From Allobosea vaviloviae (GTDB lineage: Bacteria; Pseudomonadota; Alphaproteobacteria; Rhizobiales; Beijerinckiaceae), in contig NZ_LGSZ01000019.1 in NCBI RefSeq assembly GCF_001298265.1, forward strand, positions 80,799-144,798: a stretch of DNA of 64,000 nt, in the 5' to 3' direction. Shown piece after piece: positions 54,149 to 62,105 of the stretch. Numbering within the stretch: position 1 is the first letter of the stretch; the number at the start of each line of letters is the position of its first letter. The translations under genes were made by a program, and so were the position numbers. The notes beneath the pieces are model-generated. The model worked only from the letters and a program-made list of their open reading frames with translations. It did not search any database and was not told the DNA's origin.

Positions 54149-54666
54149 TGAGTTTGAACCAGATCGAAAAGGCACAAGGGGTCCGCGTACGGTCCAGTCA
54201 GGATCTCGCGGCGGGGCTTTTCATGCTCCTGCTCGCGGGCCTCGCCATGGTGATGTCCTGGGAGCTGCCCATGGGCACGCTGCGCCAGTTGGGCCCGGGC
54301 ATGCTGCCGAAGTCCTTCGCGGTGATCTGCGCCTTCCTCGGCGCGCTGCTCGTACTGTCGAGCCTGCGCTTCGAGGGTGAGGCGTTGTCGGGCTGGTCGT
54401 GGCGCGGCGTCTTCTTCGTGCTGGGCGCAGCCTGCGTCTTCGCTCTGTGCATCCGCGGCTTCGATATCGGACCGATCCATGTGCCGCAGCTCGGGCTGGC
54501 CGTGGCCGGCCCGCTGGTGATCCTGATCTCGGGCTTGGCCGCCGACGACTTCCGGCCCAAGGAACTGGTGATCTTCGCGGTGGCCATGAGCACGGCCTGC
54601 GCGCTCCTGTTCAAATATGCGCTGTCGCTGCCCATCCCGCTCGCGCCCTGGCTGCTGGGAATCTGA
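54148..54666 (+). CDS. tctB: Tripartite tricarboxylate transporter small membrane subunit TctB
   Basis: 172 residues with four hydrophobic helices; QDLAAGLFMLLLAGLAMVMSWELPMGTLRQLGPGMLPK is the TctB opening (G-x-GxxP). With TctA it forms the membrane part of a TTT carrier driven by the ion gradient. Starts at the LysR stop and ends 4 bases before tctA. Confidence 0.92.
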   Translation: MSLNQIEKAQGVRVRSSQDLAAGLFMLLLAGLAMVMSWELPMGTLRQLGPGMLPKSFAVICAFLGALLVLSSLRFEGEALSGWSWRGVFFVLGAACVFALCIRGFDIGPIHVPQLGLAVAGPLVILISGLAADDFRPKELVIFAVAMSTACALLFKYALSLPIPLAPWLLGI

Positions 54667-54670
54667 CGTC

Positions 54671-56170
54671 ATGGACATGTTTTCCAATCTCGCGCTGGGC
54701 TTCGGCGTCGCCCTGTCGCTGCAAAACCTCGCGCTGTGCTTCGCCGGCTGCCTCGTCGGCACGCTGATCGGCGTCCTGCCGGGCGTCGGCCCCATCGCGA
54801 CCATCGCCATCCTGCTGCCGATTACCTTCGGGCTCGATCCGACCGGCGCGCTGATCATGCTCGCCGGCATCTATTACGGCGCGCAGTATGGCGGCTCGAC
54901 CACCGCCATCCTGGTCAACATTCCCGGCGAGGCGACCTCGGTCGTGACGACGCTGGACGGCCACCAGATGGCCAAGCAGGGCCGCGCCGGCGTGGCGCTC
55001 GGCACGGCCGCGATCGGCTCCTTCTTCGCCGGCTGCGTCGCGACCCTCTTCATCGCCGCGCTCGGCGCGCCGTTGACCAAGCTCGCCTTGCTGTTTGGCC
55101 CGGCCGAGTATTTCTCGCTGATGGTGATGGGTCTGTGCTTCGCGGTCGTTCTGGCGCGCGGCTCGATCCTGAAGGCCTTCTGCATGATCATGGTAGGCCT
55201 GCTGCTTTCGACTGTCGGCACCGATCTCGAGACCGGCCAGGAGCGCATGACGCTGGGCTTCGCGCCGCTGGCGGACGGCATCGACTTCGCCGTGCTCGCG
55301 ATGGGCGTGTTCGGCTTTGCCGAAGTGCTTCGCAACCTCGAAAACCCCGAGGCGCGCGACGTGGTGAAAACCAAGATCGGGCGCCTGCTGCCGGACTGGA
55401 ACGACATCAAGCAGTCGGTCGCGCCCGTGCTGCGCGGTACCTTCATCGGCGGCATCCTCGGCATCCTGCCGGGCAACGGCGCGGTGCTGGGACCGTTTGC
55501 GAGCTACACGCTGGAAAAGAAAATCGCCAAGGATCCGTCCCGCTTCGGCAAGGGCGCTATCGAGGGTGTCGCAGGACCTGAATCGGCCAACAATGCCGGC
55601 GCGCAGACGGCCTTCATCCCGCTGCTGACGCTCGGCATCCCGCCCAACGCCGTGATGGCGCTGATGGTCGGTGCCATGACCATCCACGGCATCATTCCCG
55701 GCCCGCAGGTGATAACCAAGAACCCGGACCTGTTCTGGGGCATGATCGCCTCGATGTGGATCGGCAACCTGATGCTGCTGATCATCAACCTGCCGTTGGT
55801 CGGCGTCTGGGTGAAGCTGCTGCAGGTGCCCTATCGTCTGATGTTCCCGTCGATCCTGATCTTCTGCTGCATCGGCATCTATTCGGTGAACAACCAGCCG
55901 GTCGACGTCGCCTTCACCGCGATGTTCGGTCTGTTCGGTTACCTGCTGATCAAGCTCGGTTTCGAGCCGGCGCCGATGCTGCTGGGCTTCGTGCTCGGCA
56001 AACTGATGGAAGAGAAGCTGCGTCAGGCCCTGATCATCTCGCGTGGCTCGTTCATGACCTTCGTCGAGCGGCCGATCTCGGCCGGGCTGCTGGTGGTCGC
56101 TGTGGTCATCCTGGTGGTGGCGCTGCTGCCGTCGATCAACAAGAAGAGGGACGAGGTCTTCACCGAATGA
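54671..56170 (+). CDS. tctA: Tripartite tricarboxylate transporter large membrane subunit TctA
   Basis: 499 residues, about twelve helices. Signatures: LIGVLPGVGPIATIAILLPITFGLDPTGALIMLAGIYYGAQYGGSTTAILVNIPGE and, in the second half, GGILGILPGNGAVLGPFASYTLEKK and VAGPESANNAGAQTAFIPLLTLGIPPN. These two repeats form the ion and substrate path. Substrates of such systems are citrate, tartrate and other carboxylates. The tctC gene starts 65 bases on. The usual order is C-B-A; here it is B-A-C. Confidence 0.96.
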   Translation: MDMFSNLALGFGVALSLQNLALCFAGCLVGTLIGVLPGVGPIATIAILLPITFGLDPTGALIMLAGIYYGAQYGGSTTAILVNIPGEATSVVTTLDGHQMAKQGRAGVALGTAAIGSFFAGCVATLFIAALGAPLTKLALLFGPAEYFSLMVMGLCFAVVLARGSILKAFCMIMVGLLLSTVGTDLETGQERMTLGFAPLADGIDFAVLAMGVFGFAEVLRNLENPEARDVVKTKIGRLLPDWNDIKQSVAPVLRGTFIGGILGILPGNGAVLGPFASYTLEKKIAKDPSRFGKGAIEGVAGPESANNAGAQTAFIPLLTLGIPPNAVMALMVGAMTIHGIIPGPQVITKNPDLFWGMIASMWIGNLMLLIINLPLVGVWVKLLQVPYRLMFPSILIFCCIGIYSVNNQPVDVAFTAMFGLFGYLLIKLGFEPAPMLLGFVLGKLMEEKLRQALIISRGSFMTFVERPISAGLLVVAVVILVVALLPSINKKRDEVFTE

Positions 56171-56235
56171 CGGGGTTGCCGCGCCTCGAGCGCGGCCCCA
56201 CCTTGCCTGCAACCATAACGAGGAAGGATCCGCCC

Positions 56236-57207
56236 ATGAAAAGAACAGTACTCGGCCTCGCCGCCGCCCTGTCGCTCGCGCTCGCAGGCGGGGCGCACGC
56301 CCAGGCCTATCCCACCAAACCCGTGACGATGATCGTGCCCTTCGCCGCCGGCGGACCCACCGACATCATCGCCCGCATCGTCGGCGACCACATGTCGAAG
56401 ACGCTGGGCCAGCAGGTTGTGATCGAGAACGTCGCCGGCGCCGGCGGCACCACGGGCATCACCCGCGCCCTGACGGCCGCTCCCGATGGCTACACCATCG
56501 CGATGGGCCATCTGGGCACCTTCTCGGCTGCGCCAGCGACCTATCCGGGCCTGAAATACGACCCGATCAACGGCATGCAGCCGATCGGCATGGCCGGCGG
56601 CACGCCGATCCTGATCGTCGGGCGCAAGAACCTCGATGCGGCGGACCTCAAGGCCTTCGTCGCAGCGGTCAAGGCCAATCCGGACAAGTTCAACGAGGCC
56701 CATGCCGGCCTCGGCTCCGTGTCCTGGACGACCTGCACTCTGTTCAAGGGCATTCTCGGCACACCCAAGCTCAATGCCGTTGCCTATCGCGGAACGGGCC
56801 CCGCGCTGAACGATCTGGTCTCCGGCCAGATCGACTTCATGTGCGACCAGATCGTCAGCGTCTCCGAGCAGGTGAAGGCCGGCACGATCAAGGCCTATGC
56901 CATCGCCTCGGCCCAACGCTCGCCGGCTCTGCCGAACGTGCCGACGACCACGGAAGCCGGCCTGCCGGAGTACCAGATCGAGGCCTGGAACGGCATTGCC
57001 GCACCGAAGGGCACGCCGAAGGAGGCCGTCGACCGGCTCGTCGATGCGCTGAACAAGGCGCTGAACGACGAGAACACCAAGAAGCGCCTGCTCGAACTTG
57101 GGACCGTTCTGCCGACCGCCGCCGAGCGCACGCCTGACGGCTTCGCCGCCCTGATCAAGCGCGACGCGGCCAAGCTCGACCCGGCGCTGAAAGCCGCGCC
57201 GAAATAA
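56236..57207 (+). CDS. tctC: TctC/Bug family periplasmic binding protein
   Basis: 323 residues with a signal peptide ending GGAHAQAYPTKP. Mature protein opens VTMIVPFAAGGPTDIIARIVGDHMSKTLGQQVVIENVAGAGG, the Bug-family start; later VAYRGTGPALNDLVSGQIDFMCDQ is the ligand loop. It binds a carboxylate and delivers it to TctAB. AAGGATC precedes the ATG. A terminator follows directly. Confidence 0.95.
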   Translation: MKRTVLGLAAALSLALAGGAHAQAYPTKPVTMIVPFAAGGPTDIIARIVGDHMSKTLGQQVVIENVAGAGGTTGITRALTAAPDGYTIAMGHLGTFSAAPATYPGLKYDPINGMQPIGMAGGTPILIVGRKNLDAADLKAFVAAVKANPDKFNEAHAGLGSVSWTTCTLFKGILGTPKLNAVAYRGTGPALNDLVSGQIDFMCDQIVSVSEQVKAGTIKAYAIASAQRSPALPNVPTTTEAGLPEYQIEAWNGIAAPKGTPKEAVDRLVDALNKALNDENTKKRLLELGTVLPTAAERTPDGFAALIKRDAAKLDPALKAAPK

Positions 57208-57233
57208 GGTCGCCACCACCGCTTCCAAAGATG

Positions 57234-57260
57234 ACGGCGGGCCATCGGCCCGCCGTTTTT
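57234..57260 (+). terminator. Terminator of the tct operon
   Basis: ACGGCGGGCC (57234-57243), ATC, GGCCCGCCGT (57247-57256) and TTTTT. Confidence 0.9.
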
Positions 57261-57430
57261 CGTTTCAGCGTTTCCGTGTCCGGCTGCGGAGTGACGCTCC
57301 AACCCGTTGAAAGATCGAGACTTCGTCTCAACAGTTGACGCTGTGTAACATGTCGTGACCGACCGATCCGGAACCGGCAACGCCGTCCGGTGTTGTCCCC
57401 TCCGGAATGTCTCTCGGAAGGAGAACGATC

Positions 57431-57871
57431 ATGATCAAGAAGCTTGCACTCGTCGCCGCGATTATCGCGATCCCGGCCACGGCCTTCGCCCAGACCCAGG
57501 TCCAGCAGCAACCCTCGGGCGGCGCAACCGGTGGTGCCGTCAGCGGCGCGACCTCGGGCGCCATCGGCGGCGCGATCGTCGGTGGCCCGATCGGAGCGGC
57601 TGTCGGCGGCGTCGGCGGCGCGGTGGTCGGCGCCATCATCGGCGACGCAGCCTCGCCCAAGTTCCGCACCTATGTCGTCGAGCAAAGCGTGCCGTCCTAC
57701 ACCTACCAGCAGCCGGTCGCGGTCGGCACCGTCCTGCCGGAGGAGGGCGTCGTCTATCGCGAGGTGCCCGCCGAGTACGGCGCGCCCGCCGGCTACCGCT
57801 ACACGGTCGTGAACGAGCGCCCGGTCCTGGTCGAGCCGCGCACCCGCCGCGTGGTGCAGATCATCAACTGA
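57431..57871 (+). CDS. DUF1236 family secreted protein (first paralogue)
   Basis: 146 residues with a signal peptide (LALVAAIIAIPATAFAQ). A glycine/alanine-rich middle (GGATGGAVSGATSGAIGGAIV, about 30-75) could be membrane-associating, like a glycine-zipper. The C-terminal 65 residues are DUF1236: VPSYTYQQPVAVGTVLPEEGVVYREVP then YRYTVVNERPVLVEPRTRRVVQII. Function unknown; common in Rhizobiales periplasm. A terminator follows. Confidence 0.88.
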   Translation: MIKKLALVAAIIAIPATAFAQTQVQQQPSGGATGGAVSGATSGAIGGAIVGGPIGAAVGGVGGAVVGAIIGDAASPKFRTYVVEQSVPSYTYQQPVAVGTVLPEEGVVYREVPAEYGAPAGYRYTVVNERPVLVEPRTRRVVQIIN

Positions 57872-57903
57872 TCCTGCGCCCGCATTCTGCACGGCCAATG
57901 ATC

Positions 57904-57935
57904 GGCCCGCTCCAGCCTTGGAGCGGGCCTTTTTC
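57904..57935 (+). terminator. Terminator after first DUF1236 gene
   Basis: GGCCCGCTCCA (57904-57914), GCCT, TGGAGCGGGCC (57919-57929), then TTTTTCTT. Confidence 0.9.
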
Positions 57936-58139
57936 TTATCCCGACCAGAATTATCGCAGGAATTGCCGAGCAGCATCTGCAGTTGGAACAACCAGGCGAT
58001 CGCTTCGTTGATTCAGCAGGTACTGGAGGCGCTACCGATCGTCGAAGGACTTTCCGGCTTTCCAGCTTGACCCGTTCTGTTCACGAGATCCGCCATGCGC
58101 TTCGCGTGAATACGTCGCCATATCTCAGGGAGTTCCAAC

Positions 58140-58568
58140 ATGATGAAAAGCCTCGCTTTCGCCGCAGCTCTTGCTGTGCTTCCCGCTACCGTCTTCGCCC
58201 AGAGCACCGGCCCCGCCGTCCGCGATCCCGCAGGCGGCGCCACACGCGATCCCGCGCTCGGCGTCGGCACGGTCCAGACCCCCGGCGCGATCCAGGGGCA
58301 GAGCGCTGCGCCGATGAAGCGCGACGCCGCGGGCGGCAGCATGATCGACGACTCGCCGCGTTTCCGCACCTATGTCATGGAGCAGCGTGTCCCGTCCTAC
58401 GCTTACAAGCAGCCCGTCACGGTCGGCGTGATCCTGCCCGAGCAGGGCGTGGTCTACCGCGACGTGCCCGCAGAATACGGCGCGCAGGGCTATCGCTATA
58501 CGGTCGTGAACGAGCGTCCCGTGCTGGTCGAGCCGCGCACCCGCCGCATCGTGCAGATCATCAACTGA
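58140..58568 (+). CDS. DUF1236 family secreted protein (second paralogue)
   Basis: 142 residues, signal peptide (LAFAAALAVLPATVFAQ). The middle lacks the glycine zipper of its neighbour and has DPAGGATRDPALGVG instead. The DUF1236 tail is nearly the same: VPSYAYKQPVTVGVILPEQGVVYRDVP and RYTVVNERPVLVEPRTRRIVQII. A tandem duplicate, each copy with its own terminator, so they can be expressed separately. Confidence 0.87.
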   Translation: MMKSLAFAAALAVLPATVFAQSTGPAVRDPAGGATRDPALGVGTVQTPGAIQGQSAAPMKRDAAGGSMIDDSPRFRTYVMEQRVPSYAYKQPVTVGVILPEQGVVYRDVPAEYGAQGYRYTVVNERPVLVEPRTRRIVQIIN

Positions 58569-58600
58569 TCGGGAGCGGGGCTTTTGCCCGTGCGACCAGA

Positions 58601-58630
58601 GGCCCGCTTCCGACAGGGAGCGGGCCTTTC
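58601..58630 (+). terminator. Terminator after second DUF1236 gene
   Basis: GGCCCGCT (58601-58608) pairs with AGCGGGCC (58619-58626), then TTTC. It lies just before the convergent end of upp. Confidence 0.7.
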
Positions 58631-58638
58631 CTATGGTC

Positions 58639-59280
58639 TCAGCGCGTGCCGAACATGCGGTCGCCCGCGTCGCCGAGGCCCGGCACGATATAGCCGTGGT
58701 CGTTCAGCTTCTCGTCGATCGCCGCCGTCCAGATCCGGACGTCCGGGTGGGCGCCGCGAAGCCGCTCGATGCCCTCGGGCGCCGCCAGCAGGCAGACGAA
58801 GCGCAGATCCTTGGCGCCGCGCTCCTTGAGCCGATCGATCGCGGCCACGGCCGAGTTGGCGGTCGCCAGCATCGGGTCCATCACCACGATCATGCGATCG
58901 GCGACGTCGGAGGGCGCCTTGAAGTAGTACTCCACCGCCTGCAGCGTGTCGGGATCGCGGTAGAGGCCGATATGGGCGACGCGGGCGGCCGGGACCAGTT
59001 CGAGCATGCCGTCGAGGAAGCCGACGCCGGCGCGCAGGATCGGCGCGAAAACCATCTTCTTGCCGGAGATGATCGGCTGCATCGACTTCGTCAGCGGCGT
59101 CTCGATCTCGATCATCTCGATCGGCAGGTCGCGCGTCACCTCATAGCAGAGCAGCATGCCGATCTCGTTGAGGAGCTGGCGGAAGCTCTTGGTCGAGCGG
59201 TCCTTCTCGCGCATCAGCGTGAGCTTGTGGCGGACCAGCGGGTGGTCGACGACGGTGACACCGTCCTGCTGCTTGGTCAT
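58639..59280 (-). CDS. upp: Uracil phosphoribosyltransferase
   Basis: 213 residues. N-terminal [34 protein letters not shown] loop [25 protein letters not shown]; uracil-binding [16 protein letters not shown] at the end. It makes UMP from uracil and PRPP in the cytoplasm. It is the third gene of a same-strand set with URC4-like and URC1-like genes; in the URC route UMP or its derivative is the entry point, so it may serve catabolism as well as salvage. Confidence 0.96.
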   Translation of the reverse strand: MTKQQDGVTVVDHPLVRHKLTLMREKDRSTKSFRQLLNEIGMLLCYEVTRDLPIEMIEIETPLTKSMQPIISGKKMVFAPILRAGVGFLDGMLELVPAARVAHIGLYRDPDTLQAVEYYFKAPSDVADRMIVVMDPMLATANSAVAAIDRLKERGAKDLRFVCLLAAPEGIERLRGAHPDVRIWTAAIDEKLNDHGYIVPGLGDAGDRMFGTR

Positions 59281-59310
59281 TCCGTCTGTCCCTGTTGTCT
59301 CGCCTCAAGC

Positions 59311-59390
59311 CGTCATTGCGAGCGTAGCGAAGCAATCCAAGGGCCGTCGAGCGAGCCATTCTGGATTGCTTCGCTGCACTCGCAATGACG
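59311..59390. repeat. Intergenic palindromic repeat, CGTCATTGCGAGC type
   Basis: CGTCATTGCGAGCGTAGCG...CAATCC and GGATTGCTTCGC...CTCGCAATGACG. Same family as 14014-14093. It separates upp from the URC4-like gene. Confidence 0.82.
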
Positions 59391-59399
59391 CTTATCCAA

Positions 59400-60617
59400 T
59401 CAAAATACCGTGCCGTCGCTGATGATCGTCAAGGGCGGGCCGCCGCCTGCGCGCTTCGTCGCCGCGATGCGCCGGCCGGCCGCCCAGGTGCCGCCCTCCA
59501 GCACCTTGGCCAGCGGCAACTCCTCGGAGGTGCGGCCGAGCCGCTTGCGGATCAGGCTGCCGATCTCGTCGAGCAGTGCGACCGTCAGCGCCCGCCATTC
59601 GACCACGAGCGTGGAACCCGCCTCATGGGCGCGGGCCGCATCGGCCTCGTCCTTCAGCGCGATCACGCCCAGGTCCAGGAACAGCCCGCCATTGCGGTAT
59701 TCCGGCAGGCCGGTGAGGTCATCGACGTCGATCACCGAAATGCCCGCCCATTGCAGCGGCTCGATCAGCGAATAGGTCAGCCATTGCGACAGCTTGTGGA
59801 AGGGCACGAGCCCGGCCGTGACGCTGCCCTGCGCGATCAGCGGATGGCGCCAGGTGTCGCCGAGCGCGACGCCTGCGATCGTCAGGCGCGACGGCCAGAT
59901 GCCCCCGAAACAGGACAGGACCTCGCCCAGCATATGGCTGGCGCGCAGCGTTCCGGTCTCGGCTGCGGCGCGGAAGCGGTCGAACAGGTCGCCGGGGCGG
60001 CTCATGCCCTGCCGTTCGAGTTCCTCGCCGAGCCGGTTGAGCAGCGCCGCGCGCCCCTCGACCGCAAGCAGGGGATTGGCCGGGCCGGCCTGGAAACCCG
60101 CAGCAAGCGCCGCCGCGTCGAGGCGCTTCAGCGCGGTGGCATCGGCTCGCAATGGCTGGCCGGGATCGCTTGAGAACAGGCCGGCGGCGAACATCTCGAG
60201 CGAGGCCAGCGCCAGACCCTCCGAGCGCGCGACCTGCTTGCCTGTGAGCACGTCGCGATAGGACCAGTCCGGCCCCGCGCCGGCATCGAGCAGCACGCTG
60301 ACGATGGCGAGATCATAGGCGGCGCGCCCGCGCTCGGCGGCATCCCGGAAGTTCGCACTGAGATCGAGCACGCTCCAGCGATCCATCCCGGCGACGACGA
60401 AATGCCGCCAGCGGGCATGGAAGGGAATGTCGAGCGTCGGATAATTCGCTTCGATCGTCTCAAGGACGTAGTCGGCGCAAGCCTCCAGCCGCTCTGGATG
60501 AACGCTGAAATGCAGCAGCTTCCCCGCCAGCCCCAATTCCAGCATCTCCCGGGCGCGGGCGCGGATGGAGGCGGGTTTCAGAAGCAGGCGCAAAGCCTCC
60601 GGATCGCGATCGGGCAT
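59400..60617 (-). CDS. DUF1688/URC4-like protein of uracil catabolism
   Basis: 405 residues from the ATG at 60617. Contains the family stretches NYPTLDIPFHARWRHF, DRWSVLDLSANFRDAAERGRAAYDLAIVSVLLDAGAGPDWSY, and HKLSQWLTYSLIEPLQWAGI. URC4 is one of the proteins required for the uracil catabolism pathway first described in Lachancea kluyveri; its chemistry is not settled. Stands directly after the URC1-like gene (5 bases between) and before upp, so the set forms a pathway operon. The frame running on to 61145 overlaps the URC1 gene and is rejected. Confidence 0.85.
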   Translation of the reverse strand: MPDRDPEALRLLLKPASIRARAREMLELGLAGKLLHFSVHPERLEACADYVLETIEANYPTLDIPFHARWRHFVVAGMDRWSVLDLSANFRDAAERGRAAYDLAIVSVLLDAGAGPDWSYRDVLTGKQVARSEGLALASLEMFAAGLFSSDPGQPLRADATALKRLDAAALAAGFQAGPANPLLAVEGRAALLNRLGEELERQGMSRPGDLFDRFRAAAETGTLRASHMLGEVLSCFGGIWPSRLTIAGVALGDTWRHPLIAQGSVTAGLVPFHKLSQWLTYSLIEPLQWAGISVIDVDDLTGLPEYRNGGLFLDLGVIALKDEADAARAHEAGSTLVVEWRALTVALLDEIGSLIRKRLGRTSEELPLAKVLEGGTWAAGRRIAATKRAGGGPPLTIISDGTVF

Positions 60618-60622
60618 GAGCG

Positions 60623-61885
60623 TCAGAACTTGTCGAGGTCGCGGCCGACGGTGGCCTTGAGCGCGTTGTCGCCGGGTGCGCCATCGGGCGAATAGTAGCC
60701 CGCCGCCTTCTTGGCCTCGATCTCGACGGAGGCATCGGGCGGAATCAGCTCCGGCGGGATCGCGACGCGCTCGCCGATCTCGATGCCGCTCTCGACCATG
60801 GCGTCGTATTTCATGTTCGACATCGACATCAGCCGGTCGATCCGGGTGACGCCGAGCCAATGCAGCACATCGGGCATCAATTGCTGGAAGCGGGCATCCT
60901 GCACGCCAGCGACGCATTCGGTGCGCTCGAAATAGGTCGCGGCGGAATCGCCACCCTCCTGGCGCTTGCGGGCGTTGTAGACGAGGAACTTGGTGACCTC
61001 GCCGAGCGCACGCCCCTCCTTGCGGTTGTAGACGATCAGCCCGACGCCGCCGCCTTGCGCCTCCTTCACCGCCTCCTCGATGCCATGAACAAGATAGGGC
61101 CGGCAGGTGCAGATGTCCGACCCGAAGACGTCGGAGCCGTTGCATTCGTCATGGACGCGGCAGGCGACGCGGCTTTTGCCATCCGACAGGGCCGAGACCT
61201 CGCCGACGACATAGGCCGTGATCGAGCCGATCGGCGGCAGGAAGACGCGCAGGTCGGGCCGCGTCACCAATTCCGGATACATGCCGCCGGTCTGCTCGAA
61301 GAGGGTGCGGCGCAGTTCGTTCTCGCTGGTGCCGAAGCGCTCGGCGATGCCCGGCAGATGCCAGACCGGGTCGATCGCGATCTTGGTGACGCTGACATCG
61401 CCGGATTTGTGCAGGATATGGTCGTCGGGGGCGAGCCGATGCGCGGCCATCGCGGCGAGGATCTCGGGCAGGTTGAGCCTCGCCTTGGTGACGGCGATGG
61501 TCGGGCGGATGTCGATGCCCTCGCCGATCCACTGGCCGAAATCCTGGGCGACGCGATGGCCGAACGGATCCATCGACACGATTTTCCCGGGCGAAAACCA
61601 TTGCGGCTGCTCGCGGATCTCGGCGGTCGGATGGGTGTTGTGCAGATCGGGCCGCTGCGAGGGGTTCATCGCCCGGGCCGAGATCGCCAGCGCGCGATAG
61701 ATCGAATAGGAGCCGCCATGGGCGCCGATGACGTTGCGGTCTCCCGGCGTCGTCGTCGAGGCGATGACCGGACCGCGCTGCGCCACCGTCTCCGCGCCCC
61801 ATCGGATCGGAAAGCGCGTCGCGGCGCTGCCGGGCTCGGGGTGCGAGGTCAGGCGGATATGGGTCGTGCGGTTGGGAGAGCTCAT
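60623..61885 (-). CDS. GTP cyclohydrolase II-like protein, URC1 type
   Basis: 420 residues from the ATG at 61885; ATGs at 61903 and 61927 are alternatives. The C-terminal half has the zinc motif of GTP cyclohydrolase II (C-x10-C-x-C in DECNGSDVFGSDICTC) and GLIVYNRKEGRALGEVTKFL. The N-terminal half (RNVIGAHGGSYSIYRALAI) is an addition that marks the URC1 group. It probably opens the ring of a uracil-derived nucleotide rather than GTP, since the RibA partner RibB domain is absent. First gene of the URC1-URC4-upp set. Confidence 0.85.
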   Translation of the reverse strand: MSSPNRTTHIRLTSHPEPGSAATRFPIRWGAETVAQRGPVIASTTTPGDRNVIGAHGGSYSIYRALAISARAMNPSQRPDLHNTHPTAEIREQPQWFSPGKIVSMDPFGHRVAQDFGQWIGEGIDIRPTIAVTKARLNLPEILAAMAAHRLAPDDHILHKSGDVSVTKIAIDPVWHLPGIAERFGTSENELRRTLFEQTGGMYPELVTRPDLRVFLPPIGSITAYVVGEVSALSDGKSRVACRVHDECNGSDVFGSDICTCRPYLVHGIEEAVKEAQGGGVGLIVYNRKEGRALGEVTKFLVYNARKRQEGGDSAATYFERTECVAGVQDARFQQLMPDVLHWLGVTRIDRLMSMSNMKYDAMVESGIEIGERVAIPPELIPPDASVEIEAKKAAGYYSPDGAPGDNALKATVGRDLDKF

Positions 61886-62105
61886 CGCCGGGTCCGAAGT
61901 CATCAGAACGATAAAGGCCCCAGACATGCGCGCCCGGGGCCTTCAACCGAAGACTGTATCGTGACCGGCTCAGGGATAGCCGTCAACCGCCCAATGCAGG
62001 GCGAGAGCCGTCAAAGTCGCGATTACCTTAGGGCATCGACATCGCTGCGGTTTGTGCAACAGTAGATGTCGAGCGACCGTCAACACGAGCGAAGGCGAAC
62101 GCCGC

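Noticed and set aside
54611..56212. A 533-codon frame on the minus strand opposite tctA
   Set aside because: Antisense shadow rich in H, Q, R and D; tctA on the plus strand is unmistakable.
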